From Siderastrea radians (Eukaryota; Cnidaria; Anthozoa; Scleractinia; Rhizangiidae): 64,000 nt of DNA. The position numbers and the translations under genes are program-made. The notes beneath the pieces are model-generated. The model was given only the letters and a program-made list of their open reading frames with translations, was not told the DNA's origin and made no database searches. Below, piece after piece: positions 1 through 35,356 of this stretch (the stretch's first letter is position 1; each line of letters starts with the position of its first letter). Where the stretch lies: positions 63,899,811 through 63,963,810 of the forward strand of contig OZ024887.1 of the NCBI GenBank assembly GCA_964017195.1, in the 5' to 3' direction.

Positions 1-104
1 CTTCTAAATTTAGCCGCAGGTGGGCTGGCTCACCTCATGTAATACCGGGCTGAGCAGTCATCTCGGTACACCAAGCCAGCCCGGCTCATGTAATTGGCCC
101 CTAA
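1..104. repeat. End of an inverted-repeat element (fragment)
   Basis: The first 104 bases read like the right end of a dispersed element. They repeat GGCTCACCTCATGTAAT / GGCTCATGTAATTGGCCCC motifs and stop at a GGCCCC terminus. The other end would lie left of the window. The family was not identified. Confidence 0.4.
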
Positions 105-177
105 GTCCTAAGAGGTCATAACTCAAAAACTCTGATAAAAATACCAAAATTTGCATTCAAGTGATGACTGTAGAAAC

Positions 178-780
178 AAACAGTACCACAGGAAAGTACT
201 GCTCAGTAGCTTTCATTTGAATGTTTGCAGTTCTGGGGTTTTATCCACAGACTCACAGGTTAGAATCAATATTTGTACAGGATAATAAAAATTCTTATAA
301 GTAAAGGTTTCGTTATACAAAAACAAGTAAAAATCAACGCTTGTAAAATCGAACGACGTTTCGTCTCTGCATTAATCATTTATGTTAATCTCCAGCTACT
401 ATTCCTGACAGTTTATTTGAATCATTTTTGAACTTGAAAATGGCGTCATGACGACACCGAAACGTCGTTCGATTTTACAAGCGTTGATTTTTACTTGTTT
501 TTGTATAATAAAAATTGCCACAGGAAAGTCCTGACCAGTAGCTTTTTAACTTGAATGGTCATACCTCAGGATTCTTATCCACAGAGGCATTAGTTTGAGC
601 CACGTTGTTCTGTTAAAAAAAAAAAAATACAGTACCACAGGAAAAGCACTGTTCAGTAGTTTTCATTTGATTGGACACTCTTGAGGATTTCATCCACTGA
701 CTCAAAAGTTAGAACCACCTTGTACACTCAACTTCGTAAACTGTACCACAGGAAAGTGCTGCTCAATAGCTTAATTAGGG
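178..780 (+). repeat. Degenerate tandem repeat, unit about 110-120 bp, at least 4 copies
   Basis: The motif ACCACAGGAAAGT, then CTG-TCAGTAGCTTT and ACTT/ATTTGAATGG, recurs at about 181, 517, 632 and 739. Spacing is near 110-115 bases once the MITE at 313-508 is removed. Copies have drifted by roughly 15-25 percent by eye. The array is in the SMC3 intron upstream of the first in-window exon. Nothing else was seen between 780 and 1521. Confidence 0.65.
313..508. mobile_element. 196-bp MITE with 51-bp perfect terminal inverted repeats
   Basis: Positions 313-363 and 458-508 are exact reverse complements (TTATACAAAAACAAGTAAAA inward), leaving a 94-bp centre. The element sits in the 110-120 bp tandem repeat and splits two of its units. 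The 12-mer ATAATAAAAATT occurs just outside on the left (282-293) and overlaps the right end (505-516), so the exact target duplication is unclear. No coding capacity. Confidence 0.8.
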
Positions 781-1521
781 TAAAAACTAAAAAACAAACA
801 TTACAAGGAAAGTGCACCTCTCAGAATTGGTGCCTCAATGTACCTCAGGGGTGAAAATTAATTTGAGCGATGCCCATAGAACACTATTCTGCTTCCTTTT
901 GAGAATTCCTTTCAAAATTTATGATGAGCACCTCTCATCAGTTTTGCAGGGGTTTCTCCCTGGATCCAGAAAATCCTGAATAAAGCCTGGAGATATTAAT
1001 ATCATAATATTATTCTAGAAGGTGATTGAGGAGACCTATAAGTCTAAGCCCTAAATTCATTCTCTAAATTTATAATTATGGTTGAGTTTGTGTCTTGATT
1101 ACATTTTGGTTCCTCTTAGAGGTGAAAGCAGAATTCAAGCAGATAAATGGAAATTGTATGAAAATGAAATATAATGGACAAATAAAAAAAAAGCCATACT
1201 GTCTCATAAAATGAGATTCTCTTAGATTTAGGTGTCCCTCCCAAAATTTTTTATGAGCACTCCAGTCAAAAAAACTGCTTCGGGCAGTTACTTTGTTGCT
1301 GGGTACCTACATGTAGTGCAATGTGAGCTCCAAACTTATGAGCTTTTAGCTTTCTGGAATTTTTGTAAGGCAAAAGCCTTTAATTCTCAGAGTTGTTTTC
1401 GGAAAGAGTATTAATTTTAAGAGGAACTGGGAGGGTAATATGAATTTGTTGCATATTTTGATGCAGGTGCATATTTGAGTGGTGCTTTCAGTAATATAGC
1501 TCTTGAATGTGTTATTTGTAG

Positions 1522-25445
<23,924 letters not shown>

Positions 25446-25670
25446 AGACGGTTCACTGTTCCTTACTCGACGTCAAAAGTTACCGTTTCTGTTGCCTCTA
25501 GTCAGACATTATATCGTGTACAGCAAAAACAAACATTTGTGACCGAGATTATCAGATTTTGTGGACGTTCTTCAGAAGATTCACATCTTATTAAAGTGTT
25601 GATTAGATCAAATAGCGCAAATATTAAACGTTATAGCGCAATTGTAGTATCCACCTTCGTCAATAAAAGT
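25446..25670 (+). promoter_or_regulatory. SMC3 3' UTR with candidate poly(A) signal
   Basis: Non-coding sequence follows the SMC3 stop. An AATAAA hexamer at 25662-25667, about 220 bases after the stop, is the first good polyadenylation signal. The cleavage point cannot be read from sequence. Confidence 0.5.
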
Positions 25671-25783
25671 GTTTATCATACCATTTTATTCTCGAACTCT
25701 ATTCTCAATGACGTGGAGCTTGTAGTTAATATAGTATGATAGCCGCCGATTTTTCTTTTACGAGATCAAAGTTAGACCTGGTT

Positions 25784-25975
25784 TAAACGTTTAAGCCCCA
25801 ATATCCACATGCATATTCTCCTTACCGTTCTCCATTTATTTCTTATGTTACTAGTTGGGAGAATTTGATTAAACATCACATTTCATGTTTGGTGATCATT
25901 TGCTATATTCTCATGACCTGCATATTTGATCAACTGGTGATATTGTAGGGAGAAATTAGATGCTTGTCACTCTTG
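25784..25975 (-). mobile_element. TTAACCCTTTAAGC-family MITE, copy 2 (reverse)
   Basis: Starts GTTTAAGCCCCAATATC and ends GAAATTAGATGCTTGTCAC, the reverse of copy 1. It lies about 120 bases beyond the SMC3 poly(A) signal. Confidence 0.75.
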
Positions 25976-26920
25976 GGTCACTCCACACACCTTCTAACCT
26001 TCTAAAGGTTGTTTTCGGTAAATGACGCTAACACATTCTGGTTGACCAGTTTAATTTCCACTTTAGCCACTCTTGTCAAACCCTGTCGAAACTTCGTTTT
26101 AATACTCTGCCCTTTGAGTTTCACGATATGAACCACCCTATAACTACTGACAGGAATACAAGTTTTTTTCAGAGCCTTTTTTCCTTTTTTTCCCTTTCTT
26201 TTATTATTATTTTTTTCACAATTGAACCAATTGATCCCTCCAAATCCACTCCCGCCCAGATAGGATGCTAGTTCATCGCATGTTTATATGGCGACAAGTT
26301 ATTTTGCTTTTCTAGAATAAAGGTTTGCGCCGTATATAGTACGTTTTAGTTTTAAATTATTACATCCAATTCGAACAAACTAACCAGTGACGCTGCTAGA
26401 CAAAGCAGCAACTCCTTAAAAGAAGTGTTAGTCGAAACTTGGAGAGTTCAGTTGATCTTAAATAAGGTCGAAGGAAAAGCTCAGTATATTTAATTTTTAT
26501 AAAAAAGTGTTTGGTGGCAGCGAATCAGAATTTACGCGCAGTGCCTGTCTGCAGAAATTGCGAAATTAGACTCCTGCTTTCGCTGGGTGTGAGTTCGAGT
26601 TGACTAGGGTTGGGGTTCCATTTACGAAGAAATAACTACTGATTTTCGTACCGAGGAGTTCGGACATTCTTGATTAGGAACAATTTTAGTGGTTAGCTTT
26701 CAGATGAGGTTAGCGAATATGTGATCAATCACTAGTGTATTATTTGTGCCTCGCAGATATTGATCGTTGCGATGATCTTTGTGCAATATATATATATTTT
26801 TTTTTTACAGTCAAACGTGTTTTACAGGGTCACCCCTTGGGGGCCACCCTTGGGGAATGGCAAGCTGACCTCTTGATAATATTTTTTTGCACATTTGTGC
26901 TGTGCGCATTTATGGGACCT

Positions 26921-27160
26921 GGGGCCCGTTTCTCGAAACTCCCGATAAATTTCCGGGCCCGAAAACTATTTTAGGTGGACAATATTTTCCAATAGCTATA
27001 CAATTTCATAGATTTTGAAAGCTAAATTTTAATCTTTATAATTTCGTGAAGCATATCGCGAAGTTTGCGCCAATAATTACCATTAGCCGATAAATAAATG
27101 AGCTTGAAAAAATACTTACCGGGCCCGGTAAGTTATCGGGAGTTTCGAGAAACGCGCCCC
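26921..27160. mobile_element. 240-bp MITE with GGGGCCCGTTTCTCGAAA ends
   Basis: GGGGCCCGTTTCTCGAAACT followed by CCCGATAA is mirrored at the right end (TTATCGGGAGTTTCGAGAAA, CGCGCCCC). Inner GGGCCCG boxes also face each other. It lies between SMC3 and the HOPX-like gene. Confidence 0.85.
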
Positions 27161-27171
27161 TGGGCGGCTAA

Positions 27172-27303
27172 TCTGCCTCGTGCCCAGGAGGCATGAGAGC
27201 GACGGGGCACGGGAAGGCTTCACAGCGAACGCAAGCTTCCCATGACCCTTTGCGCCTCTCTGGAGTCCCGCGCAAAAAGGGAAGCGCCTGGGTACGAGGC
27301 AGG
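27172..27303. mobile_element. ~130-bp palindromic MITE (CTGCCTCGTGCCCAGG ends)
   Basis: CTGCCTCGTGCCCAGGAGGC and GCGCCTGGGTACGAGGCAG are near-perfect inverted repeats around a GC-rich centre. It sits 12 bases after the preceding MITE. The end resembles the CTCGTCCCCAGG terminus of element F. Confidence 0.7.
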
Positions 27304-28218
27304 CGGCTAGTCAAAATGCAAGTGAAGTGCAAGATGCGAAAGTGTTAATTCAGGAACAATCAGGAGAACGGCGAAGATGTGATCCATTACTGCGATATAG
27401 TTATGACATTAAAAAAAACGTCACGTCTCTTATTCGCCAACTAAAATTATCAAAAGATTCTTCAAATTATGCAAAAGTACAGAATAAACAAATACCAGGT
27501 CTTAATGGGAACAAATAGAAAGCAATCGAGCTTTTTAAGCTTGATGTTGGGTTTAGATATAGCTTAATAAGACGTCAAAAAGAATGATCAATTTTCACTT
27601 ATTCAACAAACATTTGCAAAAAAAATCAACACAGTAGATGAATCAAATAAACGTTGAATAAGTCATATTGAAATTAAGATGGCCAACGAAGGCTAAGTGT
27701 AAAATTTTGTTGAATATTTTATCATACTTGCGGTTTACTGCCATGAACGACGCCAAAACCGAGTTGGTTTTGGTTAAATAATTATCCTTTGTTTTGAAGT
27801 GTATTTTTATTTTAATTTTTTTTTCAAAAAAGAGAAAAGAAAAATAACTTGGTGTTGTGGACACGATTTCCCTTTACAATGTAATGGTGCATTTAAGCTG
27901 GCAGTTTGCACTGGTTCTTTGCGGTCGAGATATGTTATTTACTCGCAGGCCATGAAATAATGATATGACGCCAAGCACAAAATAACCCGGGGGGAAGTAT
28001 TTAATGTAATGTGGGCCAATCAGAACACTCCGAAAAGCACCTGTCGGGAGAAATTTGCACAAAACCTCATCTCGCGATGGATTTTATAGAACAGTCTGCC
28101 AACTGAATTAGAAAGCTGTAGTAGTTATTCCAGCTGACTGAAAAAGTAAAAATTCCCGGCTTTGGTCACGAATTTAGTATTTCTCGATTTATTCGCTTTT
28201 TCACGACTGAAACGAGCC
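27304..28218 (+). promoter_or_regulatory. Upstream region of the HOPX-like gene
   Basis: AT-rich non-coding sequence. A CCAAT pentamer at 28016-28020, in the context GGGCCAATCAG, lies 199 bases before the ATG and could be a promoter element. No TATA box is convincing. An in-frame upstream TTG/ATG region at 28162 exists, but the conserved product begins at 28219. Confidence 0.35.
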
Positions 28219-29243
28219 ATGGATATTCTGAAGAAGTTTAGTGAAGATCAAGAAAAATCTGCTGCTTTGGAAGACGCGTTTAAGTCTTGTAGATATCCGG
28301 ATGCTCTGACTAGATCGCTTCTCGCCGCCGACATAGGAGCAACCGAGGAAGACGTGCAGGTATGAGAAAGACTTTTGTTTTCTGTTTGCGCTAGTCCAGA
28401 AGAAAAAAAATACCAGCGTTTTTATTATTAAAGCTTAAACGAAACATCGCCGAAAAAGCTAAAAAAAAAAAAGTGGGTGAATTGCGTTGGCACTTTAAAA
28501 GGAAATGTTTCAAATGAAACTCTTCACAGAATATTTGACTGAATTTTACTGCAATCAATTACATTTTACAGAAGTCCATTTGATTGAGTATTTGTCCTTT
28601 TTGTGTTTTATCTAATATCATAATATCATACGTATCTGAAAAATATCTTACGATATGAAATAAGAACGAAATTCTTAAATTATGGTCTCAGAAGTCGAAA
28701 AAAATATTACTTTATCCACTTACGTTGATTTTTCTTTTTAAATTGATATTGAGGTAACTTACTATACAACGTGCTGTCAAATGAAGGTTTTTAAGTTGGA
28801 ATTGAGTTAGCATTATTTGGCGGCATTTTTTTCTTGATATATTTTATTTTGTCTGCTGTGACTGTGTCATTTGATTTCTGAAAACTTCCTATATTACGGC
28901 TAGCTTTTTTAATTTTTAAAATATCCAAAATTCTCTAGTTCCCCTGGTTCATACCTTATCGAAGCACTGTTATCAACTTGGGACTAAAACTTAAAAACGA
29001 CTGTTTTGAACAGCATCCAGCTAATCAATATACAATAATGCATAATTTCCACTTCCCTGTCTTGGTTTATTTTGTTTATTATTTTTTCCTTTTTTTGGTG
29101 AATTTGAAGTGAACTTTTATTTATATTTGCAGAACTGGTTTGCAGCAAGATTGACAAAGTGGCGGAAAGAGGAAGGTTTTGTGCCAATTGCTGAGCGGGC
29201 GGCCATTTTAGCCCAAAACATGAACAAAACTGTCAAGTCATAA
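28219..29243 (+). CDS. HOPX: HOPX-like homeodomain-only protein, 2 exons, 83 aa
   Basis: Exons 28219-28359 and 29133-29243 join in phase 0 (CAG|gtatga ... tttgcag|AAC) to give 83 residues. The protein is a single degenerate homeodomain with a short tail, close in size to vertebrate HOPX (73 aa). The order is N-terminal SEDQEKSAALEDAF helix, then YPDALTRSLLAADIGATEED, then recognition helix NWFAARLTKWRKEEG. The WF..RL.KWR pattern matches vertebrate HOPX (KWFKQRLAKWRRSEG). As there, homeodomain Asn51 is missing (Ala here) and position 53 is Leu instead of Arg, so DNA binding is not expected. Vertebrate HOPX acts in the nucleus through partner proteins. The intron falls just before Trp48, a common homeobox intron site. 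An alternative start 57 bases upstream in frame is less likely because the sequence before MDILKK does not look protein-like. Confidence 0.8.
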
Positions 29244-29300
29244 TAGAAAAACAATTTAAAACAAGACGGAGGTGATACCGTACCCTGACAAATAAAGAAA
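29244..29300 (+). promoter_or_regulatory. HOPX-like 3' UTR and poly(A) signal
   Basis: AATAAA at 29291-29296 lies about 50 bases after the TAA stop. Confidence 0.5.
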
Positions 29301-31620
29301 GAAGAAAAGTCCGAAAGCGTACACGAAAGGCATCTAAACTACATTTTCCGTAAGCTGCAACACTGCGATTCGCATCATGAAACCTCAAAGATAAAGCGTG
29401 TTTATTGCTGACTAAAAAGAAAACATTATTTATTAATGCTTTAGAACTTTAACAGTTGGATTATGAATTGAATGTATAATTCGTAGTATTATTCAAAGGA
29501 AATATATTGAAGTGAGTAACTATTACAATTATATTCTTATTCAAAGGTAGATTAATGCAAAATGAGCTAAAGTGCTCAAATTTCATGTGATATTCAGTGA
29601 AAATGTTTGGGTTTCAGGCGCTGGCGCCAAGAGGTATCTCAAACTGATGTATTTCAATAGACCAAGAGAATATAATTATTTCATTCTAGTCGTTGTAATT
29701 ATATCATGCAAGAAACGCACTTCAGTGTAGAAATGTTCTGTGATATTAAAAAAATGCTAAGAAATATAACTGACTTAGTTTTACATACAGCTACAAGAAG
29801 AGTTACATGTACAGCATATGGCAAATGAATGAAATGGCAGCCTTTTGTTCAGTTTGCTTACAGCTTTTTTTTCTGTCCACAAGGATGAGTTGTTATTGCG
29901 TTCTTTATAGTTAGGTGTCAAATGGTTTTTCAGCAACGGGAGCATAGGCAGCAATTTAGATAGTTTCCGTTCGGTGGGTAACATGAATTTTCAGGGCTTT
30001 TCAACGTTCTCAGTTATGGAAGATCAGGAGGAAATGATATGATGTCCCTCGCTTGACCCGATCCGCTCAAGCTAACATCGTTTGCATCTAAGCACGGTCC
30101 GGTCACTGATCAAACATTGCTTTGTTTTCGACCTCGAGCAGAAGTGCGAATAACCTTCTTGTCCAAGAAAGAGTATAATCAAGAGGCAAGGGGAAAAATT
30201 TGCAAGACTCCATCTTTGGTAAGCAGCTAGGTATAAAAAGGTTACGTTTAGTTCACTAAATTTGTTTAGGGATTCCCTTATATGGCCTATACGGGGACGT
30301 GACTGTTCTTAACAGTGTATGGTTGCACGATTGTTGTCGTCGCCAAGCTGGTTGTATGCGCCTTAACAGAACATATCCTTAACAAGGGCTTGTCACTCAA
30401 AAGTTTTGATATCGACGTAGTTTTATTTTCGTTCGCAATAAAGCGGTTGTTATAAACTCGGTTCTTTCGAAGGAGATTCTTTTTCAGGGAGCCTTGAAAG
30501 CCATGTTGTTTTCTGCTGAAGGCGATTTTCTGAATTAACATAAGCACTTAAATAGTGTGACAGAAAATGTGGAAGGTAGAAACATCTCTTACTATATAGT
30601 TCGCATTTTGTTTACGACAGCTAGACGTTCAATTATATATCTCGTATTTCACGATAAAATTCCAACCTCTGAAAATTGCGAAAAAATACGTCTAGAACAC
30701 CGGGGAAGGCGGGGGAGGTGGGGGGCGGAAAGCCCCCGACTCTTTATCGAAATGGTGACCCCTTTCCCTATACGAGAACAACAATTGCACCTCTTCCTGA
30801 TTTTATGCCTCAAGATAAGTTAACAGGATGGATTGTACCACGCGTTGTCAGTACACCAGCGCGTTTCTTCAGGGACTTTAAGTCAACATTTGATGGCTCC
30901 AAGGCGCTTTTCTCATATTTACGTCCACTATAAGGAGTATAGTACATCCACAAAGCTGGAATATCCAAAGGTCATTCTTACTTCGTGAAGAAGCAAACAA
31001 AAAGACGTGATTAAGGGATTCATGAGAAAGCAAGAATTAATTGTTATGTAAGCTAAAACGAAATCCCGTTTGTCTTGGAAGTTTTACACGTGATTGTCAC
31101 CAAGAGGTTATGTCATTCACAGAATTTTCTCCTCACGCGTTCTGCGTTTAAAAAGAAAACACCATCGTTTAACCTCTGAAATATGGTTGGCGTATCTGAC
31201 ATACATAAGAAAAATAATGTCATTCAGTAATAGGAATTGTTTCGGGCCTAGATCGCTGCTGGGATAAGTAATTTCAATCCGTCTTAGGATTTCGGCACTT
31301 TTTTGTTTGCTTTATTTGTTCCTCCTTAGTTTTTGGTGGAAAACGAAAAACCAAATTCTGCATTCTGCAGCTAGTTAAGTTTGGGCTTGGACCCGTTTTT
31401 TGTTTGTCACGAGTTTTCTGTGGTCCATGCAACCCATTGATCTTCGCAGAAAAGCAACTGAGATTTGGCTACAACGTTCACAAGCAAGGAGCTGCGCCAG
31501 TGTGAAGGTGAGTTGTTATTTCTCCCTTTCAAATTGTGTGATTATGTTAAGAACATTTCCTTCTTTCGGGCCTAGTTTAGACCCGGCTTATAGTTGCTTC
31601 AAGGATTCTGGCGATTCGTT
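29300..31620. other. Intergenic stretch without recognised genes
   Basis: Mostly AT-rich sequence with a GC-rich patch at 30700-30745. A possible small exon at 31450-31507 (acceptor TTCGCAG, donor AAG|GTGAGT) is noted but unsupported by homology. No repeat ends were recognised. Confidence 0.4.
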
Positions 31621-32001
31621 CAACGAATAACCAGTTCTTTTTTTCTTCGTTTTCCTTTTTCCATTTCAGTGAGGGTGGAGGGGGTGGGGGAGGGGGTAAC
31701 CGTTGACGGAACAGTTTCGAATACTGGGTGTGAGTTGGAGGAAATCTTGATAGATACGGGATCGTAAGAAGGATAGTCTCAAGGTTTCTGAAAAAAAAAT
31801 GGCGAACATATAAAATTGTTTCTAGTGATTCCAAAGCATTCTAATTTTTTTCTTAGTTTCAGTTTTAGTCTGTCTTTCTAAGGCGGCCTATCCGTGTGAC
31901 AAGTTTCCAGTTAACAACACATGTTAAGACAGAGCTTGTTTTTTACCACCCTGATTTCAACACGAGTATCATGAGTAATAATAAATATTTTTGCTCGTTG
32001 T

Positions 32002-32040
32002 CTGTATTTTGACTCGCCCTGCGGGCTTGTCAAAATACAG
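32002..32040. repeat. Short perfect hairpin
   Basis: CTGTATTTTGAC and GTCAAAATACAG flank a 15-base GC-rich loop (TCGCCCTGCGGGCTT). It may be the core of a small element. Confidence 0.6.
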
Positions 32041-32112
32041 CACAAATCGCAAAATTATACCGCGATACTATACATACAGAAACATCAAATAAGATATATT
32101 TATTTTAAGTTA

Positions 32113-32240
32113 TATCATGATGAACTGATATAATGAGCTATCAAGAGTATCATGAGTATTCATCACGAGTTATCAGAGTTATTATGATCGGAGTTGTCAC
32201 GAATAACATCAGTATCACGTCGAGTTATCATGTGTTGTTA
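32113..32240 (+). repeat. Degenerate short tandem repeat (GAGTATCATGAGT-like)
   Basis: Repeated GAGTTATCA / GAGTATCATGA / CACGAATAACATCA motifs about every 14-20 bases, interrupted and imperfect. Confidence 0.5.
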
Positions 32241-32724
32241 GCGACCCTTCCTAATATTGATTGCCGATCTTGGCAAGAAGCCTGTGATAGTTCTTTTGCT
32301 TCCAAACTGACCGGGGTATAAATTGTCTTTTAATTTGAAATCCACTTCAATATATTGGTCATTTGCGTTTTTCATCAGTTAAACAACTTCACTTTTGCGG
32401 GATAACAAACACTTCGGTATTTTCTCTTTGGGGTTAGCTGGTAGCTTTGAATTCGTGTTAAATAAGACATTTTTAGATCTGAGACCACAAAACGGTCACT
32501 ATTCGGTTTAAGTCAGGATTGCACATTGCAGAAATTGACTGGCTCAGGACCACTTAAAATTGTAGACAGATGCATTTAAGACATGCAACCCAATTCTATG
32601 GGTCAGTCTCTTTTGGTTTCAAGTAACTAATTATTGAATGTTAAAGTAACCATTCATTGCTTTATTGTAACTACTATAGTATAGCTCATAGGATTCTTAC
32701 GTTTCGTTCGTGAATTCTCAGATC

Positions 32725-33268
32725 TTTTTTGTTCTCTTTCCCTCCTTAATGGAGGTGCATGGGGGAGGGGAAGCCGTTCACAGGACCAGTTTGAGCTGGT
32801 GGGTGAGAGCTGAAGAAAATCTCTCATAAGAACGGGATAGTAAGGCGACTCCTATTCCAATTAAAAAAAAAAAAGGTAAAACGTTGTTAAGCAGTTTTTT
32901 TGTGATTCCGCAACATTCGGCTGCAGTTTTGCGCTGTTTCCTGTTTTAGTGTATTTTTCTAAGCTGACATATCTGTGTCACGGGCCGTTCCAGTTAATAT
33001 CGCGTGTTAGTCAGAGCAGGATTTTAACTACCTTAACTACAACACGAGTGTCATGAGAGTGACAACTTATTGAGCCTTCTTTTTTCCACCCACTTCCCGA
33101 ATATCATGGCCATTTCCGTTTTGCTTCAGTTCTGAAACAACCTATAAGTTTCAGATGCACTTATTCACGCTTCAGTATTTAAGGTTGAAAAAAGCACTGT
33201 TCTAATATCTGGGTCTAGCTGATATAGTCCAGGAGCGATTTCTCAAAAAGGCCTTATTTAAGGAGTTA
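32725..33268 (+). repeat. Old tandem duplication, copy 2, left part
   Basis: Matches 31640-32450 block by block (GGGGGAGGGGAAGCCGTTC, GAACGGGATAGTAAGGCG, CAACACGAGTGTCATGAG, TGGCCATTTCCGTTTTGC). It is cut at 33268 by element E and resumes at 49474. Confidence 0.6.
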
Positions 33269-33615
33269 GCACAACCTAGACCACAGAAAAGGTTTGACAC
33301 CGGATTCTGGTAGAACAATATCTCCTCTTTAATGACAGGTACTATTTAGAGTGAGATTGTGGTATCACTCGTGAGATACGGAGCAATATTTACCTCGACC
33401 TTGAATACAACATGGAAGCGAGGCAAAACTAATTAATCATCGGAAACTTTATTTCTCTTTCAGAAATGACTGTGAAACATACCAAAACAGAAAGAGAACA
33501 AAAACAAAAATATTTTGAATTAGGTATGAGGACTCTGAGTTAGTCACGTGACCGATCATGTGACTTTTAGCATGAATAACTACTGCGACCTCGTCCCCAG
33601 GGTCTTCTCGCTTTT

Positions 33616-33766
33616 CAAAATGGCGGCGGCTCGGGAGAAGACCCTGGCACACAGCAGATCGCGTGTCTCCAACGAGGATGGAGATGTATTCAAAATGGCG
33701 GCTACGGCGAAAAGGGTGAGAAGAACTGGGTACGAGATGCTAAGGTGAAGACAAACAAAATGGCGG
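33616..33766 (+). promoter_or_regulatory. Three YY1-like CAAAATGGCGG motifs in F's left TIR
   Basis: CAAAATGGCGGC occurs at 33616-33627 and 33691-33702, and CAAAATGGCGGA at 33755-33766. The mirror set lies in the right TIR (CCGCCATTTTG, about 42818-42978). AAnATGGCGGC is the known YY1 core in animals. Use here is unproven. Confidence 0.5.
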
Positions 33767-35356
33767 AAAAAGCTGAAGTTCAGTTCAAGAAAAAATAGGA
33801 AAAACCACAGGCAGCCCAAGCTAACGTTGAGAACTGCACATAAATTAGACTGTTTTTTCCACGCTATGCATAATAATGCATCGGCAACATTTAAGAGTTT
33901 GTATGGAAATGATACAAAACGTCTCAAATTGCCACAAATCAGAAAGAAGTCGAAATAAAAATGATTTGCCTTATTTCATTGTTGTATTGGTCATTATTTG
34001 AGGGCTTCCTGGGCTGGTTTGAAGCTTTTTGGGTGAGAAATTAAGGTTTTAGTTTTTTATGTTTGCTGAATCTTTAGAATTAATTAAAGGCAGGAAACAG
34101 TTTCACACTGCACCTCACTTGAGGTTCGATAAATTCCATCACAATAAACGAATCGCCCTAAAACTTCAAAGGTGTATTCTTGGGTCTTGCGCATACCTCT
34201 GTTCTTTCTCTTGGGTTCCAGATCCTATTTTAAGCCGTGGAAAACCCCTCCTAAATACGAAACTCGCCTTTCCTGGTATGCGTTTTCATTTGAAGTGCAC
34301 ACATGAATCATTGCGAGCCGCGTTTCGACGACAAAATGTCCCTCAGCTGGGGAGAGGCTGAGTGAGATTGTCCACAAGCAGAAGGCGACACTGCAGAGTC
34401 CAGAGAGGTCGGTTTGACGGAAATAGAAAACTATTAGCACGCCCGTGAAATTTATTCGCCTCACTTGACGCCACGAGCACGCTTTAATGTCTTCGTGCGA
34501 CAATCTATTAGCACAGTGATTTCTTCTGTCACATTTACCTTTTTACCGCAAAAAAATGTTGTCGAAATTTAGAAGCAGAGACGAGGAGCAGTTTCCACTT
34601 AGAAAAAAATTGCACCGGTTTTCAAAGGAATGGAAATTGTGGTGGGTATTTTCCACGGTCACAGCAATATTTTTTTAGGGCAAGACAACCCTATATATCG
34701 GAATTAAATAATGAGGTTGATTTGCGGGCAGTGAGCAGGATCACTTGCGCCAAATACTCGGCATAAAATCATCGAATGGATTGATTAGAGTGCAGCAAAA
34801 GATAGATGTTCGTTCGTCCCTAAAACAAAATTATGGTTTTCCAAGTCAAGTGAGGCGAGTGAATTTCACGACCGTTCTAATATTTCTCTATTTCCGTCAA
34901 ACCGACCTCTCTGGGCTCCGCAGTGTCGTGTTTGTTTGTCGACAATCTCACTCAGCCTCTCCCCGGCTGAGGACAATTTTGTCGTCGAATCGCGGCTCGC
35001 AATGATTCATGTGTGCACTTCAAATGAAAACGCATACCAGGAAAGGCGAGTTTCTTATTTAAGAGGGATTTTCGATGGCTTAAAATAGGATCTGGGAACC
35101 CATGAGAAAGAACAGCGGTATGCGCAAGACCCAAGAATACACCTTTGAAGTTTTAGGGCGATTCGTTTATTGTGATGAAATTTATCGAGCCTCAAGTGAG
35201 GTGCAGTGTGAAACTGCTTCCTATCTTTAATTAATTATAAACGTTCAGTAAACATGAAAAATATAAACCTCAATTTCTCACCCAAAAAGCTTCAAACCAG
35301 CCCAGGAAGCCCTCAAATAATGAACAATACAACAATGAAATAAGGCAAATCATTTT

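Larger units (their letters stand above)
31640..32700 (+). repeat. Old tandem duplication, copy 1
   Basis: The order of blocks here is GGGGGAGGGGGTAACCGTT, GATACGGGATCGTAAGAAGG, GTTTCAGTTTTAGTCTGTC, CAACACGAGTATCATGAG, TTGGTCATTTGCGTTTTTC and GTAACTAATTATTGAATG. It recurs in the same order in 32725-33268 and, after the inserted element E, in 49474-49800. Identity is about 65-75 percent by eye. Confidence 0.65.

Noticed and set aside
1..1521. Missing 5' exons of SMC3
   Set aside because: Searched by eye for the Walker A segment and the preceding conserved stretch; nothing matched, so they are taken to lie upstream of the window.
31450..31507. Small exon with good acceptor and donor
   Set aside because: No homology, no partner exons recognised and it lies in a poorly conserved duplicated region.
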